A stretch of DNA of 64,000 nucleotides from Sycobia sp. Sy_11. Lineage: Eukaryota > Arthropoda > Insecta > Hymenoptera > Epichrysomallidae. The position numbers were made by a program, and so were the translations under genes. The notes beneath the pieces were generated by a model that was given only the letters and a program-made list of their open reading frames with translations, ran no database searches and was not told the DNA's origin. This document shows, piece after piece, positions 44,866 to 55,989 of this stretch (positions within the stretch are counted from its first letter, which is position 1; each line of letters opens with the position of its first letter). The stretch lies in assembly GCA_018907035.1 (NCBI GenBank), contig JACCIC010000151.1, positions 310,001 through 374,000 on the forward strand. The letters run 5' to 3'.

Positions 44866-47682
44866 ATATTTTATAAAATTACATTATTATGTCAATTCTA
44901 TACTCAATATTTTAATAGTTGTTGCTGGGATTCAAAGAATATTTGTAGCCTGGGTTTAAAATTAATTCCAAAGTATGCAAGTATAGAATTATATTTTGTA
45001 TTTAACATACACACACATTTCACATTTATCATATATATTCCTTTTAAGATTATTTGAATCCGTACTATAAATCTGTGTGTCTATATATAATAGAATATAT
45101 AGATATACATAGTAATTACTGTGCAATATGTGTGTAGTTGACTTGCCTACAGCGTGCTACCGTCCGATTCACTATACATGTATATGAGTTGATTGTTTCG
45201 TTTTTGTTTTGCAGATCTCGTGCTGGCTATACTTCCCTTATGAAATGAGATGTCCGCAAATAAAAAATTTACTTCTTATGTATTTTGACTCGTAGAGCAC
45301 GAATCCTGAGGTCTTTTTTAAAAATCGGGGCAGTACATTGTTTAAATCACTTTTATTTCAACAAATGGAAGAGAATGAAAATGTGATATCGGAAAATTTT
45401 TTTCTGAAAAAATAGATTATTTCAAATAAAAAAGAATCTAAGAATTATTCTTCCAAAATGCATATTAAAAAATTTATGATTTTTAGAAATACAAATTTTG
45501 CAATCTTTTTGCAACTTAAAAAATCTGTAAAATTGCAGCAGGTTCAAATTTTTGAAAAATTCATAATATTGCTTCTTGAGTAATCTTTTTGAATGATTTA
45601 TATCTAAATTTTGTTAAATAAATCATGGCTTTAGCAATAAACATTTAATCCATGTTACGCCACTTTTTGATGCATATCGTCTCGTTCTGACAACATTCTC
45701 GTCTGTTATTTTTATTAAAAATTAATAAACATTTGTATAAATTAGTTTATTAATGAAGTTTTATTTAGTATATTCAATTATTAAAACATGTAAACAAATA
45801 AATATAGAAACATGAAATGGTACAAGTATTGTAGATAAATTCAGTTGTTTTTTTGTTAATATTAAATATTAATATGAATATAATTATTTTCATACAATGA
45901 ATAATAATATAAATAAACTACATGCACAATTTCGGAATATTGTACTGGCATTTAGATTGTCGATTTTTATGGTGTAAAGCAGAAAAATATAATGGTCTTC
46001 CTAATTTATCTTACGCAATACGAAAAATCTCAAAAAATATTTTAAATAATAATTTTAGATCACAAAAAATTTCTTAATTTTCGAGATAAGTTCGTTCAAA
46101 CCATTACTTTTATGGCTTACGCTACGAAAATCGAAAATCTAAAAGTCAGTACGATACTTCTAACTAGTAGCTTAAAAAATATAAGTTCATACGTTTTCAT
46201 CAAAATTAGACGAGGAAACTAATCGGAAGTTTGCTATTTTTCATTTATATTAGTATGCACATTTACGTACATATACGTTTACATATACGTTAACATTTAG
46301 ATTCGTAAGAATATTACAATATGTGTGATACGTTTTATGTTATAACAAATATATAATTATATCCTTTAAAATTTATATATAATTTTTCTTTACATTTTAC
46401 AGAATTTATTGATCCAAAATCTTTTGCATTTATTACATTATATTATATTAGAATAGTTTAAATTTTTTTTTTATTTTCTTTAATTCCAAAATTGTACGGG
46501 AATAATTAAATTCAGTAATTTTAATACCATATCAGAAGGTTACAAAATATCTAGTTTCCAGCTTATTAATTTTTCAAAAATTCCTTTAAATTTGTAATGT
46601 GTGGTTGTCATTTGGTGTCTTAAAAAGATTTTTAGTTTTCGTTCATTTTAACAGTAAATACAGTAATTGAAGTAATTGAACAAGGATAAAAAATCCTCAT
46701 CCGAAATGACAGTTCGCCTTGTCGAAAATAATCTCAAATGAATTATGTACATTTGATTTTATTCATCACTTTTAACAAACAACTTTTTTATTCAATAATA
46801 ATGATATATACGCTGTGAATCATTCAGACAATTTTAAAATATTCAAAAATTTCATGAAACCTGTACAAATTTAAAACAATAACCGTAAAATAATCCTAAT
46901 AATAAAATGACATTTCAATTATATTCAATTATTTCTAATTTAAGCAAAAGAAAGTATTGAAGTCAATTTTTACATAGTCAAGTATATGTAAATCTGTTTC
47001 GAAATTATTACTCATTATTATTGAATAAAAAAGTTGTTTGTTAAAAGTGATGAATAAAATCAGGTGTACATAATTCATTTGAGATTATATATATATAATT
47101 AATGAACGCCTATTTGAGGATTTCGATGAAAAAAATTTTTTTCAAACCTATCCACATATGAATTTTGAAAAAATTGGTACATTTACTCTAAAACCATTAT
47201 ACTTGAAATCAATTGTTATATTAACTATATTAATCGTATCTATGACGAAATTTTTCATTTATATGCTATATTATTTAAACTTTAAAAGCGAAGTAAATAA
47301 CATATGAACTGTTAAAAACTTTAAAGGACAAACAATTCAATCGTTTAAATTTTATAAATAAGAATATTAGATTAAATACTATTTTTCACAATCAGTCTCA
47401 GTTGACGGGCAGATATGTTACAATTATTTGGACAATTAAATTATGAATGTTTAAAAATTTTAGCAATTTATTGTTTTTAATTCACTCCAAATTAATTGAC
47501 GAAACAAAGTGTAAACTGTATTAGTTCGACATAGATATGGTCTAGTCTAGTTACTAGAAACTAGTCTGAGTTAATCAATTTGAACTATAAAGATTTTAGA
47601 GTAAATCTTCCAATCTTTTCGAACTTTAGGTTATATTTTGGACAAAAAAAATTTTCAAGCAAAATCTTGAAACCGGTGTTCA
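44866..47682 (-). repeat. right arm of the ~6-kb palindrome
   Basis: Reverse complement of 41754-44591. Homology ends near 47682 (CTTGAAACCGGTGTTC), beyond which only a few bases continue to match with gaps. I find no clear target duplication at the outer ends. Confidence 0.85.
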
Positions 47683-49182
47683 TTGTTTTTACGTATAGAA
47701 GCTGTAAAAAATTTCATACGATTATAAAATGTCAAATTCAGATTGGCATGCGATTTATAAGAGAATGTATTTCGAGCCTAATTATTTAATGCCGTTTGTG
47801 CTTGAGATTCCGAAATTCAACCACATTCTACTTACTCTTTTTGAGCTATTTTTAAATCTTCTATCGGAATTTGTACAAAACGTTTTAATTTTTATACATT
47901 GTAACTTTTAGATGAAAAAGTAAAGAAAGTATAAATCTTTTCTACAAATTTAAAAAAGTTTTTTCATGAAACCTACCGTTATCGTCGTATCGAAAAGAAT
48001 GAAGAGTGTGCAGAACAACGTATGGTATATAAAAAGTTAATAAATATCATCTCTTGAATTGTATTTTATAATAATATGGAAAATTAGGCTCTTTCTTGAC
48101 ATGGTAAATTTATTAATATTATATGCGCTTTTCAAATACATTTTTAAAAATAAATTTTCGCATAATTTTTTTGTAATTTTCATTGTATTATTTTTATAAA
48201 TTGAATAATTAGGATTAAAAAAAAGTTTTAAAACATTGAAGGACTTTTATAGTTTAAGAGCTCCCTATATAAGTTACCTGTTCATAAAGTTAGTACTGCT
48301 CTAAAGATTAACATACTATAAGCAATTCACAAGCATCAAAAAATACCAATGTTTCGACCTTCTAATTTTCTTTACACTTTAAGTTTTAGCTAGATATAAT
48401 TTAGTTATTTATTATCTAGTTCGTTTTCACTAATGGGCAAAATTAAATAAATGGAAAGAATCTGAAAACGGAGTAAAATGTATTTATTGCGTAATAACTT
48501 TAATATAATAAAATATTTATACATCAAACCTTTTTTGAAAGGTCGTCTAACAGAATAGCTTTATATTAAGCAATAAGAAGTAATATCATAGTTTAATATT
48601 GACGCTATAATTATTTCAAAATCTCCCAACCCAATATCAAAGTATATACTAAAAACACGGTCGTACGCCGGCTGTAGTACGCACACTTGCCTTCGGAGTA
48701 TGACCACGCTCCTTGATATGAAAACGTTATTTTTAAAATATTTAATCAAAATGTGAAAATGTGTAATAAACAAAATTTCATTTTCATTATTTTCATACTC
48801 GATGCTTTGTTTCAAAATCGCAGTTTTTCTGAACTCTACATAGTATAAGATGTAAAAAATTTGGTTTGTATCAACATCGATGGCAAATGTACGAATTGAT
48901 AGTCTGTTTAGAAATTCACTCTCAAACAGCAATTTTTAATTATTTATGATTAAATTTTTGTTTAGCTAAATATATTCTTACTAACAATCCTTCATCGATA
49001 TTGTTCTTTTAACCTTCTCTCCATATGCGAGGTTTGAAAAGATAACGATTTTTACGCTTTTAGAGTGGGATAACTTATTAAAAAGTGATTTTTTGAAATG
49101 CTCACAAATTATAGTCATCTATTTTATTCTTTTGACTATAAAGAATCATTTGAATTGTACTTCTGTCGACTGCCCATATACA
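47683..49182. other. AT-rich DNA, no supported gene
   Basis: A 123-codon minus frame at 48561-48932 and short plus frames near 47729 have no motif I know and are typical of chance in such AT-rich sequence. A small GC-richer patch at 48655-48715 (CGTACGCCGGCTGTAGTACGC) has no partner. Confidence 0.45.
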
Positions 49183-49536
49183 AATTAATAAATATTTTTT
49201 ATTGGTCTTACAGTCCAATCAATTTCAACCAAAAATAAAATAAAATAAAAATAAAAATAAAAATAAAATAAAAATAAAAACTAAAAAATAAAAAATAAAA
49301 ATAACAATAAAAAATAAAAAATAAGAAATACAAATAATAAATAATAAAAATAAAAAATAAAAATTAAAAATAAAAATTAAATTAAAAATTAAATTAAAAT
49401 GACAATGACAGTCAGACTGTCCTTGTTTATATTCACCCCCGTAGACTAATCTGAAAATAAAATATTAGCTGAAAAAATTCTTTGTTAGTAAAGTGCAGTC
49501 TGACTGTCCCCAACACCCTTACCTAATTGAAGACTT

Positions 49537-49576
49537 GTCCAACGTTTCGAGCTCGCTACGGCTCCTCATCAGGGAC
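49537..49576 (-). ncRNA. hammerhead-like motif, array copy 1
   Basis: On minus, GTCC, CTGATGA, GGAGCCGTAGCGAGCTC, GAAA, CGTT, GGAC. Stem I GUCC/GGAC (4 bp). Stem II GAGC/GCUC with loop CGUAGCGA and one extra G next to the core. Between GAAA and the 3' strand of stem I there is only CGUU: stem III would be the self-complementary ACGU and so needs two molecules, as described for minimal PLE hammerheads. Confidence 0.6.
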
Positions 49577-49630
49577 TGTTAGTAAAGTGCAGTCTGACTG
49601 TCCCCAACACCCTTACCTAATTGAAGACTT

Positions 49631-49670
49631 GTCCAACGTTTCGAGCTCGCTACGGCTCCTCATCAGGGAC
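49631..49670 (-). ncRNA. hammerhead-like motif, array copy 2
   Basis: Same 40-nt sequence as copy 1, one unit (94 bp) further along. Confidence 0.6.
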
Positions 49671-49724
49671 TGTTAGTAAAGTGCAGTCTGACTGTCCCCA
49701 ACACCCTTACCTAATTGAAGACTT

Positions 49725-49764
49725 GTCCAACGTTTCGAGCTCGCTACGGCTCCTCATCAGGGAC
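49725..49764 (-). ncRNA. hammerhead-like motif, array copy 3
   Basis: Same 40-nt sequence as copies 1 and 2. Confidence 0.6.
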
Positions 49765-49786
49765 TTCACTTCACTTCAACTCATCA

Positions 49787-49826
49787 GTCCCTGATGAGGA
49801 GCCGTAGCGAGCTCGAAACGTTGGAC
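49787..49826 (+). ncRNA. hammerhead-like motif, opposite-strand copy
   Basis: Same 40-nt sequence on plus, 22 bp from copy 3, so the two face each other in inverted orientation. Confidence 0.6.
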
Positions 49827-50204
49827 AAGTCTTCAATTAGGTAAGGGTGTTGGGGACAGTCAGACTGCACTTTACTAACAAAGAATTTTTTCAGCTAATA
49901 TTTTATTTTCAGATTAGTCTACGGGGGTGAATATAAACAAGGACAGTCTGACTGTCATTATCATTTTAATTTAATTTTTAATTTAATTTTTATTTTTAAT
50001 TTTTATTTTTTATTTTTATTATTTATTATTTGTATTTCTTATTTTTTATTTTTTATTGTTATTTTTATTTTTTATTTTTTAGTTTTTATTTTTATTTTAT
50101 TTTTATTTTTATTTTTATTTTATTTTATTTTTGGTTGAAATTGATTGGACTGTAAGACCAATAAAAAATATTTATTAATTTATAAAGAATCATACTAGAC
50201 TTTT

Positions 50205-50347
50205 TGGGATTCTCAGAAAAGTATTGTAGTATTTTCTGAGATGCCCAGAAAATTATTGTAGTATTTTCTGGAATGCCCAGAAAGTCCTCATTTATTTCTG
50301 GGATGCCCAGAAAGTCCTCATTCATTTTCGGGGATGCCCGGAAAATT
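50205..50347. repeat. minisatellite, ~31-bp unit with hairpin
   Basis: Four to five units around TTTCTGGGATGCCCAGAAA, with the ATGCCC core at 50241, 50273, 50303 and 50334, 30-32 bp apart. Each core is itself nearly palindromic (TTTCTGG/CCAGAAA). The minus frame crossing it encodes a repeated NEDFLGIPE and is probably not a gene. Confidence 0.75.
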
Positions 50348-50502
50348 CGAATAGATACCGCACACTTCCCAGAAAAGCAATTTTCGTTATAAAATTTTTT
50401 TTGCAATTATTAAAAAAAAAAAATTATTAAAATAGTTAATTATAAATGTAAATGTTTGATTTATGTAAAAATAAAGGTGGGTCCCAGAATGTTTGGATTT
50501 AT

Positions 50503-50554
<52 letters not shown>

Positions 50555-51708
50555 TAAGTCTGAAATAAATATACTTTTAAATAACTTAAATATATAGACT
50601 CTAAGGTAAAAATATATAATCACAATGAAAATTGTTTACTTTTCATTACTTGTGTATTTTAAATTAGAATTCATTTGGAATAGATTAATTAAATTGTGAG
50701 AAAAAATATGCAAAAAAAATAAATATATCTTGAAAAATACATAAAGTATGACATAATTTGTTGTACGAACTGAACGAATAGCAAAACTCCCATTATATCA
50801 AAATAATATTTTCAAAGCCTGATGACAGGAATAAATATAATAGAAATTTATACACAGGATTAGAAGCATATATGTACTATGTAATGAGTCAAATTTCCCA
50901 CCATATTATTTTTTGAAGTACCTTTTGATCAAAGATTACTATTTTCAATTTGTGAAAAAGTAAGTTTTTCGTTTATATATGATTGAAAAATTATTTCTAA
51001 AAGTTTTAGAATTTTTAACTTAGGATATTAAAACAATTTTATAAATATATATAGAGTAGTTTGGGCTCAGGCAATGAGGGCCCCTGATTGTTTACTATTG
51101 TTAAGTAATTTACTGGCTAAATTGAAGCTTGTCAATGATCCAAGTTGGACTCTTGTCAACTGAATTTTTCGGAATCTTTTAACAAAACAGTGTTTTCCTA
51201 TTTCTTCGAGGGCGAAAATTGAATCCTTAAATACAAATCCTTCAAAAAAATATTATATAATCGGTTCAAATAATAAATAAATAAATTAATAACTCTTATC
51301 TATAATTCACTTACAACCCTCGTAGAAATGCTAAACAATTTTAAGCATTAAACAAGGTGTTTCGTTATGAAGAAACCTAGTAACAACGTATTTAACTTCG
51401 ATAATAATTAACTTAACATGTAACATTTTTTCCCGTCATTTTAGCCGATTTATAGATAAATTTTCTCTACCTATTTTTTAGGTATTTCAGACCCATAATA
51501 ATTAGTTTCATATTCAAATTTGTGTTAAATCAAGGTTAAGCTAGGTAAAATATATAGCGTAGCTAAAAATTTAATATCATTGTTATGCAATGTTACATAA
51601 ATTTATTGACTTTCATGGTTACTTTAATTAATAAATTCTAAATTTATATCGAGCTTGTAATTTTGAATATTGAATCCATTTATACACAAGTTATTACTTA
51701 TCAACAAC
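50348..51708. other. AT-rich DNA, no gene seen
   Basis: One (TA)n tract at 50503-50551; otherwise no repeat partner and no credible frame. Confidence 0.5.
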
Positions 51709-51849
51709 TAATCAAATTTGATCCGGACTGAAAATCAAAAAAAAACATTTTTACGTATTTTAATACAAATCTTTAATATCGACTTCAAAATCGTCTCCTT
51801 TCGAGCCAATTAAATACATGCCAACACTTTCCCATACACCTGTTGTAAG

Positions 51850-52127
51850 CCTCACCTGGAATTGCCTTCAGTTCCTTTAGCAAATTACTTTTTATGGCTT
51901 CAATGGATTCATGGTGCGTTCGCCGAATCAGATTTTTAGTTTCGGAAAGAGGAAAAAGTCACAGGGAGCCTAATCTGTCAATGAATTTCATTATCCCATA
52001 CGGTGGCTTGGCGATGAATTTCATTTCGTGTTTGGCCAAAAAATCAAACACAATCGTGTTGGAATGTGAACATAAAATCTGGTCATTTACGACGAATTGC
52101 TTCACGTAGACGCCTTAAAACGGCCAA
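51850..52127 (-). pseudogene. mariner transposase C-terminal part (split)
   Basis: On minus, degraded frames correspond to the end of the transposase: RRLREAI just at the break, then segments around the second and third catalytic Asp (only traces), SIEAIKSNLLKELKAI and FNWLERR near 51800. Numerous stops. It continues from 55090-55805, 2.9 kb to the right. Confidence 0.65.
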
Positions 52128-52134
52128 GTAGTAC

Positions 52135-54116
52135 CAGAGATAATAAGGAGAGATTGCCGATGCCATATACGAAAGGCTCGACGATTTTCGAGAGCCGGGA
52201 ACGTGCCCCCTCAACAGGCTGCACTGCTACACTAACGCGCCAACGCAACGTCACAGCTACGTCAGCATAAATTAATGTGCGCTTTGCCTACGTCACGAGC
52301 TGTGACGTAGGCAATAAATATATATAGATATAGTTATACGCTTTTGTCCAATGCGACGTTGTCGTTTTCGTTTATATCATTACAGAGGCTAAGCCAAAAC
52401 ATCTAATATGCGTACGAGTATCAAAAAGCAATTCAGATCCAGCTCCGATGCCAGCTTTATCATGCAGACGAATTTTTGATTCTGCAGAAAATCAAGACTT
52501 TCCTTTCTTCCATTGTAGAAATTTCAAATTGAGTCTTATGATTTTGCGCTAAAATGGATATTCTTTAATTAATTTAAAAAATTTAATTTTAATTTTTAAT
52601 GCTTATATTATACTGTAGTAAATAACGCGTCGGAACAAATAGAGAAAATCCATTAATTGTCTCAAATAATAAAAATATAAATAATAATATAAATCAAAAA
52701 TACTATGTATTATTATGTATTATTACTTATTGGTATGATATACATATTGATAAACAATTCGTGTAATTCCGATTTAACACAAAGATTAATCTAAATCATA
52801 GAGTCATGTTCTGTATAAATTAATAACGAAATTATTCTGTTTGTTTATTTATAATATTGCAGTGATTGTGGACATATATGATGAAATTATCTATTGAACA
52901 AATTGTTAAAAAAAATTATCTGAATTACTTATGTATATTATAGAGTAATTACAATAATTTATTTTATTCTGAAAATGATAGTATAATATTTTAAAGAACA
53001 TATAATAAATCGTTTATAATTTTAAATGTATACTCTTTAATATATAAAATTGAATACAGAGATGTTTCTAAAAACAGTAAACAAGTCAGCAAATAAACAG
53101 CCCCAACAGTATTTGCTATAAGAATGTACACTCATGTAGATGATGTATGTAAATCATGTACAAAAATTTCAGATTTTGGTACCCCAAAATGGTCCGGCGA
53201 TCCTCGCAGATCCAAAAAGATCTTCGAACATTGTTTCTAAATATCGTAGCTTCTAAAACAGTTAACGGAACCAGCTGTACATAAAAAATTTTATTTTTAA
53301 GAGATCTATCTATCAAACAATTTTATATAAAACATAAGTTTTATTCTATAAATTCATTGCCGTTTATTACTATTATTTTAGCTAATAATAATACATTTTT
53401 AGATTTTTAATCCATAAACTAAAAATATTTATATCATATATGTAAATCTTTTCGTAGAAAAACAAAAAAATGTTCGTATAGAAGAGCAATATTTATATAA
53501 AATATTTTTCGGAAATATTCCAAAGTAGCTTGACAAAAAATAAATTATATAACGAAATTACAGCTGACAACTAGCAAAGTACATTTTATATGTATCCTCA
53601 TAAATAACAGCATGTATAGTTTAGCAGAGATAATAAGCAGTTTATTATACGATAGTAGTCTATCGATATTTCGTACTTTTTTTTACATTTTTTAAAACCA
53701 ATTTTCTTTTAATCTATTTTGTTTAAATCAGTTTTATTCAAAATTTTTTTTTTATTTTTTAATTACTTTTTATTGGATTTTTTTTATGTTTTTTTAAACT
53801 GGTTTGATTTTTATAAAATTTTTTTTATGTCACAATTTTTTTTAACCAAATTTTTTACTGCAATTTCTTTTTCAATCGATTGTTTTGTATTCGATTTAAT
53901 TTTTTTATTTTAGAGAAAAATTGCATGGAAATTAAGTATTATATTTTGATATGATCTATATTTTTTTATTCAATTTGTTCCAAAACCTTTTTTTGTTATC
54001 AATCACTATAATATTAGTAATCAACGACTCAAAATCTATACTTAATCTATTTATCCAGAATTTTTATCAGTTTTTTATATAAATATGACGAGTTGTTCGA
54101 AACATCTCTGTTTCAA

Positions 54117-54156
<40 letters not shown>

Positions 54157-55039
54157 TAATATACAATTATGATTATAAAGGATTTATTATATGTTCTTTA
54201 AAATATGATACTATAATTTTCAGAATAAAATAAATTATTGTAATTACTTTATAATATACATAAGTAATTTAGATAATTTTTTTTAACAATTTGTTCAATA
54301 GATAATTTCATCATAAGTGAGGTTATGTCCACAATCACTGCAACAGAATAATTTCGTTATTAATTTATACAGAACATGACTCTATGATTTAGATAAATCT
54401 TTGTGTTAAATCGGAATTACACGAATTGTTTATCAATATGTATATCATACCAATAAGTAATAATACATAGTATTTTTGATTTATATTATTATTTATATTT
54501 TTATTATTTGAGACAATTAATGGATTTTCTTTATTTGTTCCTACGCGTTATTTACTACAATATAATATAAGCATTAAAAATTAAAATTAAATTTTTTAAA
54601 TTAATTAAAGAATATCCATTTTAGCACAAAATCATAAGACTCAATTTGAAATTTCTACAATGGAAGAAAGGAAAGTCTTGATTTTCTGCAGAATCAAAAA
54701 TTCGTCTGCATGATAAAGCTGGCATCGGAGCTGGGTCTCAATTGCTTTTTGATACTCGTACGCATATTAGATGTTTTGGCTTAGCCTCTGTAATGATATA
54801 AACGAAAACGACAACGTCGCATTGGACAAAAGCGTATAACTATATCTATATATATTTATTGCCTACGCCACAGCTCGTGACGTAGGCAAATGCGCACATT
54901 AATTTATGCTGACGTAGCTGTGACGTTGCGTTGGCGCGTTAGTGTAGCAGTTCAGCCTGTTGAGGGGGCACGTTCCCGGCTCTCGAAAATTGTCGAGCCT
55001 TTCGTATATGTCATTGGCAATCTCTTCTTATTATCGCTG
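52135..55039. mobile_element. foldback element, 2.9 kb, long inverted arms
   Basis: Arms of about 0.93 kb (52135-53070 and 54098-55039) are inverted repeats of each other with few differences. The ends are CAGAGATAATAAG and, inverted, CAGCGATAATAAG. Target duplication GTAGTAC lies on both sides (52128-52134, 55040-55046), confirmed by the uninterrupted mariner at 10067-10080. Termini of the type CAGNG and a 7-8 bp duplication recall hAT elements. The ~1 kb centre is AT-rich and codes for nothing recognisable, so it is non-autonomous. Confidence 0.8.
52280..52316. repeat. short perfect hairpin in the foldback arm
   Basis: TTGCCTACGTCAC, GAGCT, GTGACGTAGGCAA: a 13-bp stem with a 5-nt loop, followed by (TA)-rich sequence. 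The opposite arm has the same hairpin with one change (54857-54890). Confidence 0.75.
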
Positions 55040-55089
55040 GTAGTACTCCTTATTGACCCTTTGGCCTCCTAGAACGAATTCATGGTGAA

Positions 55090-55805
55090 TCATCCCATGG
55101 TAATCAAAAAAACAATGAGCATCACCTTGATTTTCAACTGACTTTGATGTGGTTTTTTTCGGTGTCGGCTCATTTTTGGAGCGCAATTCGCTAGATTGTG
55201 CGGCAATTTCGACGTCATATTCATAAACCCATGTCTCGTCAGCAGTAATGATACATTTGATGAATGTTGGGTACTCAACTAGGTTTTGAAGTATCTTTTT
55301 TTGTGACCTTTACTCGACATTGTTTTTATAAACGATTTAGATGATTTGGTCCAGTCCAAGCGTGTCAGTCTAGCATTGATAAACTTCATATGCAAAATAT
55401 TAACCAAAATATATTGAGTCGATCTGTAAGAGATGTTGATAGCTTCTACTATCTCTCTAATGTCGACAGGACGACTTTGGAGCACCATTTCCTCCACTTT
55501 TTTTCGATGTTATCGTCGTTAGCATAGATGGATGGTCGACTTGAATGAGGCAAATTTTCGACGACTTCACAACCTTCACTGAATGCTTTGTGCCACTCAA
55601 ATATTTGCGTTCGCGATAAAGTAGACTCCCCAAAACACTTCTGCAACATTTTCAACGATTCCGTAGCCGTAATTCTATTGAAAACACAAAATTTCAAGCA
55701 AACTTGTTGATCAATTTTTTTTCCATAGTCAATATCGCCAGACAAACTTTCTGTGTCGTAAACAAATAGCTGACAATTAGATACTAATGGAGATATGGCG
55801 CTCAA
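55090..55805 (-). pseudogene. mariner transposase N-terminal and central part
   Basis: On minus, QQVCLKFCVFNRITATESLK, QIFEWHKAFSEGCEVVENLP (helix-turn-helix and linker), then after a frameshift VDIREIVEAINISYRSTQYI and, after another, HGFMNMTSKLP and KPHQSQLKIKVMLIVFLITM around the first catalytic Asp. Same family as 9819-10378 but with the middle retained. Frameshifts at about 55490 and 55290. Confidence 0.8.
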
Positions 55806-55989
55806 ATTTCACATGAACATCAAGAAAGGTTGTACTAATATAGGAAAAAAAAATTTTACCGATTCAGTTTATGCGGGGAGTTTAAATGCACCAGTCCGGG
55901 TCAAATCATATGGTATAATACATATTATTTGATCATATATATTAAACACACCGATAATAGTTTATACATTCGCATATAGTGTTATATAT

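Larger units (their letters stand above)
49484..49765 (-). repeat. three tandem 94-bp units, each with a hammerhead-like motif
   Basis: Units start at 49484, 49578 and 49672 with GTTAGTAAAGTGCAGTCTGA and end in CTCCTCATCAGGGACT. They are essentially identical by eye, which points to recent expansion. Tandem hammerhead-containing repeats are known from Penelope-like elements. Confidence 0.85.
49183..50182. mobile_element. Penelope-like 3' regions as inverted repeat (foldback)
   Basis: Left arm 49183-49765 is on minus and right arm 49787-50182 on plus, meeting at a ~20-bp spacer (ACTTCACTTCACTTCAACT). Each arm has the terminal CAATTAATAAATATTTTTTATTGGTCTTACAGTCC (or its complement), an (AAAAT)n run, the AGTCTGACTGTC segments and the hammerhead-like motif. 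The left arm has the 94-bp segment three times, the right arm once. No coding sequence is present. Confidence 0.75.
51709..55913 (-). mobile_element. mariner interrupted by a foldback element
   Basis: Outer parts 51709-52134 and 55040-55913 together make about 1.3 kb, the size of a full mariner, and are the same family as 9629-10488. The right end shows TCCGGGTCAAAT...CATATGG next to TA; the left end has ATCAAATTTGATCCGGACTG. The sequence is cut between GTAGTAC and its repeat by the inserted 52135-55039. Confidence 0.8.

Noticed and set aside
44400..45057. Two identical 65-69 codon frames (minus and plus)
   Set aside because: They are mirror copies produced by the palindrome; no motif and no evidence of coding constraint.
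41754..47682. Palindrome as pure assembly artefact
   Set aside because: Not fully excluded, but the arms differ by substitutions and a 24-bp gap, which a simple fold-back of one read would not produce. Kept as a finding.
48561..48932. A 123-codon minus frame
   Set aside because: No recognisable motif, no splice or start context, and amino-acid composition expected from random AT-rich sequence.
49484..49765. CRISPR-like regular array
   Set aside because: The 94-bp units are identical over their full length without unique spacers, the host is eukaryotic, and the sequence is that of a PLE.
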